Of a stretch of 64,000 bases of DNA, positions 63,401-64,000 are shown one piece after another. The position numbers and the translations under genes were made by a program. Below the pieces are notes generated by a model that did no database searches, was not told the origin of the DNA, and worked only from the letters and a program-made list of their open reading frames with translations. The stretch is taken from NCBI RefSeq assembly GCF_020523795.1, contig NZ_JAJALI010000002.1, positions 183,690 through 247,689 on the forward strand. The letters run 5' to 3'. The stretch comes from Ancylobacter sp. Lp-2 (GTDB taxonomy: Bacteria > Pseudomonadota > Alphaproteobacteria > Rhizobiales > Xanthobacteraceae). Every line of letters begins with the position of its first letter. Positions within the stretch are counted from its first letter, which is position 1.

Positions 63401-64000
63401 TCAGTTGCCGGCGCGCGCCTTGGCGATCTCGGCGTAGAAGCCGTCGACGAACTCGCCGCCGATCTGGTCCTTGAACTTGGCGACCACCGGCTTCACCTGG
63501 TCCTGGATGCGGGCGAGCTGCTCCGGCGGCACCGCGTCGACCTCGACGCCGGCCTCCTTGAACTTGCCGATGACCTCGCGGTCGCCCTCGTCGAGCAGCT
63601 TGCGCTGCAGGAGGCCGGCCTCGATCGCCGCCTTGCGGATGCCGTCCTGGTCGGCCGGGGTCAGCTTGTCCCAGAACTTCTTCGACGCCACCAGCGCCAC
63701 CGGCGTGTAGACGTGGTTGGTCAGCGAGATGTACTTCTGCACTTCCTGCATCTTGTTGGCGTACATGTGTAGCAGCGGGTTCTCCTGCCCGTCGATGGCC
63801 TTCACCTCCAGCGCCGGGAACACCTCGGAGAACGGCATCGGGGTGGCATTGGCGCCGATGGTCTTCCAGGTGTCGAGCGCCACCGGATTGGCCATCACCC
63901 GCAGCTTCAGCCCCGACACGTCCTCGAGCTTGGTCACCGCGTGCCGGCTGTTCGACAGGTTGCGGAAGCCCATGCCGCTCCAGGTCAGGCCGACGAGGCC
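63401..64000 (-). CDS. dctP: TRAP transporter substrate-binding protein (DctP), C-terminal part
   Basis: The last 199 residues of a DctP-type binding protein; the frame stays open to the window end, so the start is outside. It shows Leu-Lys-Leu-Arg-Val-Met-Ala-Asn-Pro, where the Arg is the conserved carboxylate-binding residue, followed by Gly-Ala-Asn-Ala-Thr-Pro-Met-Pro-Phe-Ser-Glu-Val and Asp-Gly-Gln-Glu-Asn-Pro. It acts in the periplasm and heads the TRAP operon as seen here. Confidence 0.9.
   Translation of the reverse strand, partial: GLVGLTWSGMGFRNLSNSRHAVTKLEDVSGLKLRVMANPVALDTWKTIGANATPMPFSEVFPALEVKAIDGQENPLLHMYANKMQEVQKYISLTNHVYTPVALVASKKFWDKLTPADQDGIRKAAIEAGLLQRKLLDEGDREVIGKFKEAGVEVDAVPPEQLARIQDQVKPVVAKFKDQIGGEFVDGFYAEIAKARAGN

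Overview
The window is GC-rich, densely coded DNA from what looks like an autotrophic methylotroph of the Alphaproteobacteria (Hyphomicrobiales). It encodes lanthanide-type (XoxF) methanol dehydrogenases, PQQ biosynthesis, the tetrahydromethanopterin (H4MPT) formaldehyde-oxidation route and a complete red-type (Form IC) Calvin-Benson-Bassham (CBB) operon with cbbR. I see no serine-cycle genes here. This combination fits facultative autotrophs of the Xanthobacter/Ancylobacter/Starkeya type. The taxon is an inference from gene content, not from a marker gene.

Layout. (1) 1-11387, plus strand: the 3' end of an extracellular contractile injection system (eCIS) or phage-tail-like locus. It holds the end of a baseplate J-like protein, a tail-protein-I-like protein, a large DUF6519-type protein and two DUF4157 proteins. 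DUF4157 is the domain found on many eCIS cargo proteins, and one of the two carries a C-terminal region with a caspase-like His/Cys pair. (2) 11429-23207, minus strand: cbbF-P-T-A-L-S-X-rpe-cbbY followed by a second xoxF-type dehydrogenase, with cbbR divergent at 23394. A strong hairpin terminator separates cbbLS from cbbX. (3) 24405-33086: C1 transfer on H4MPT. An ATP-grasp ligase, mch and mtdB lie on the minus strand; a pterin dehydratase-like gene and fhcB-A-D-C lie on the plus strand, across a gene-free 0.8 kb gap. (4) 33293-39548, plus strand: periplasmic methanol oxidation, with a small cytochrome c, a quinoprotein-relay metallohydrolase, xoxF, xoxG, xoxJ and a rhodanese-like Cys-Trp motif protein. 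(5) 39781-40661: a degenerate 18-bp tandem repeat and an HXXEE membrane protein. (6) 40698-45895, minus strand: the quinoprotein-associated ABC system (binding protein, beta-propeller, ATPase, permease, exported protein), close in composition to lanthanide-uptake lut clusters. (7) 46153-49301: an exported DUF2380 protein and a nitrate/sulfonate/taurine-type ABC transporter. (8) 49628-54415: fae, small exported proteins and a two-component system. (9) 54608-60121: pqqABCDE, two exported proteins of unknown function and a SoxYZ-like carrier. (10) 60310-64000, minus strand: an idonate-type dehydrogenase and a TRAP transporter running off the window end.

How it works together. Methanol is oxidised in the periplasm by XoxF, which uses PQQ from pqqA-E, and electrons pass to XoxG. 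Formaldehyde is captured by Fae on H4MPT and oxidised by MtdB, Mch and Fhc to formate. The CO2 finally produced is fixed by the cbb operon. The eCIS block is functionally unrelated accessory material. No tRNA, rRNA, CRISPR array or insertion sequence was recognised.
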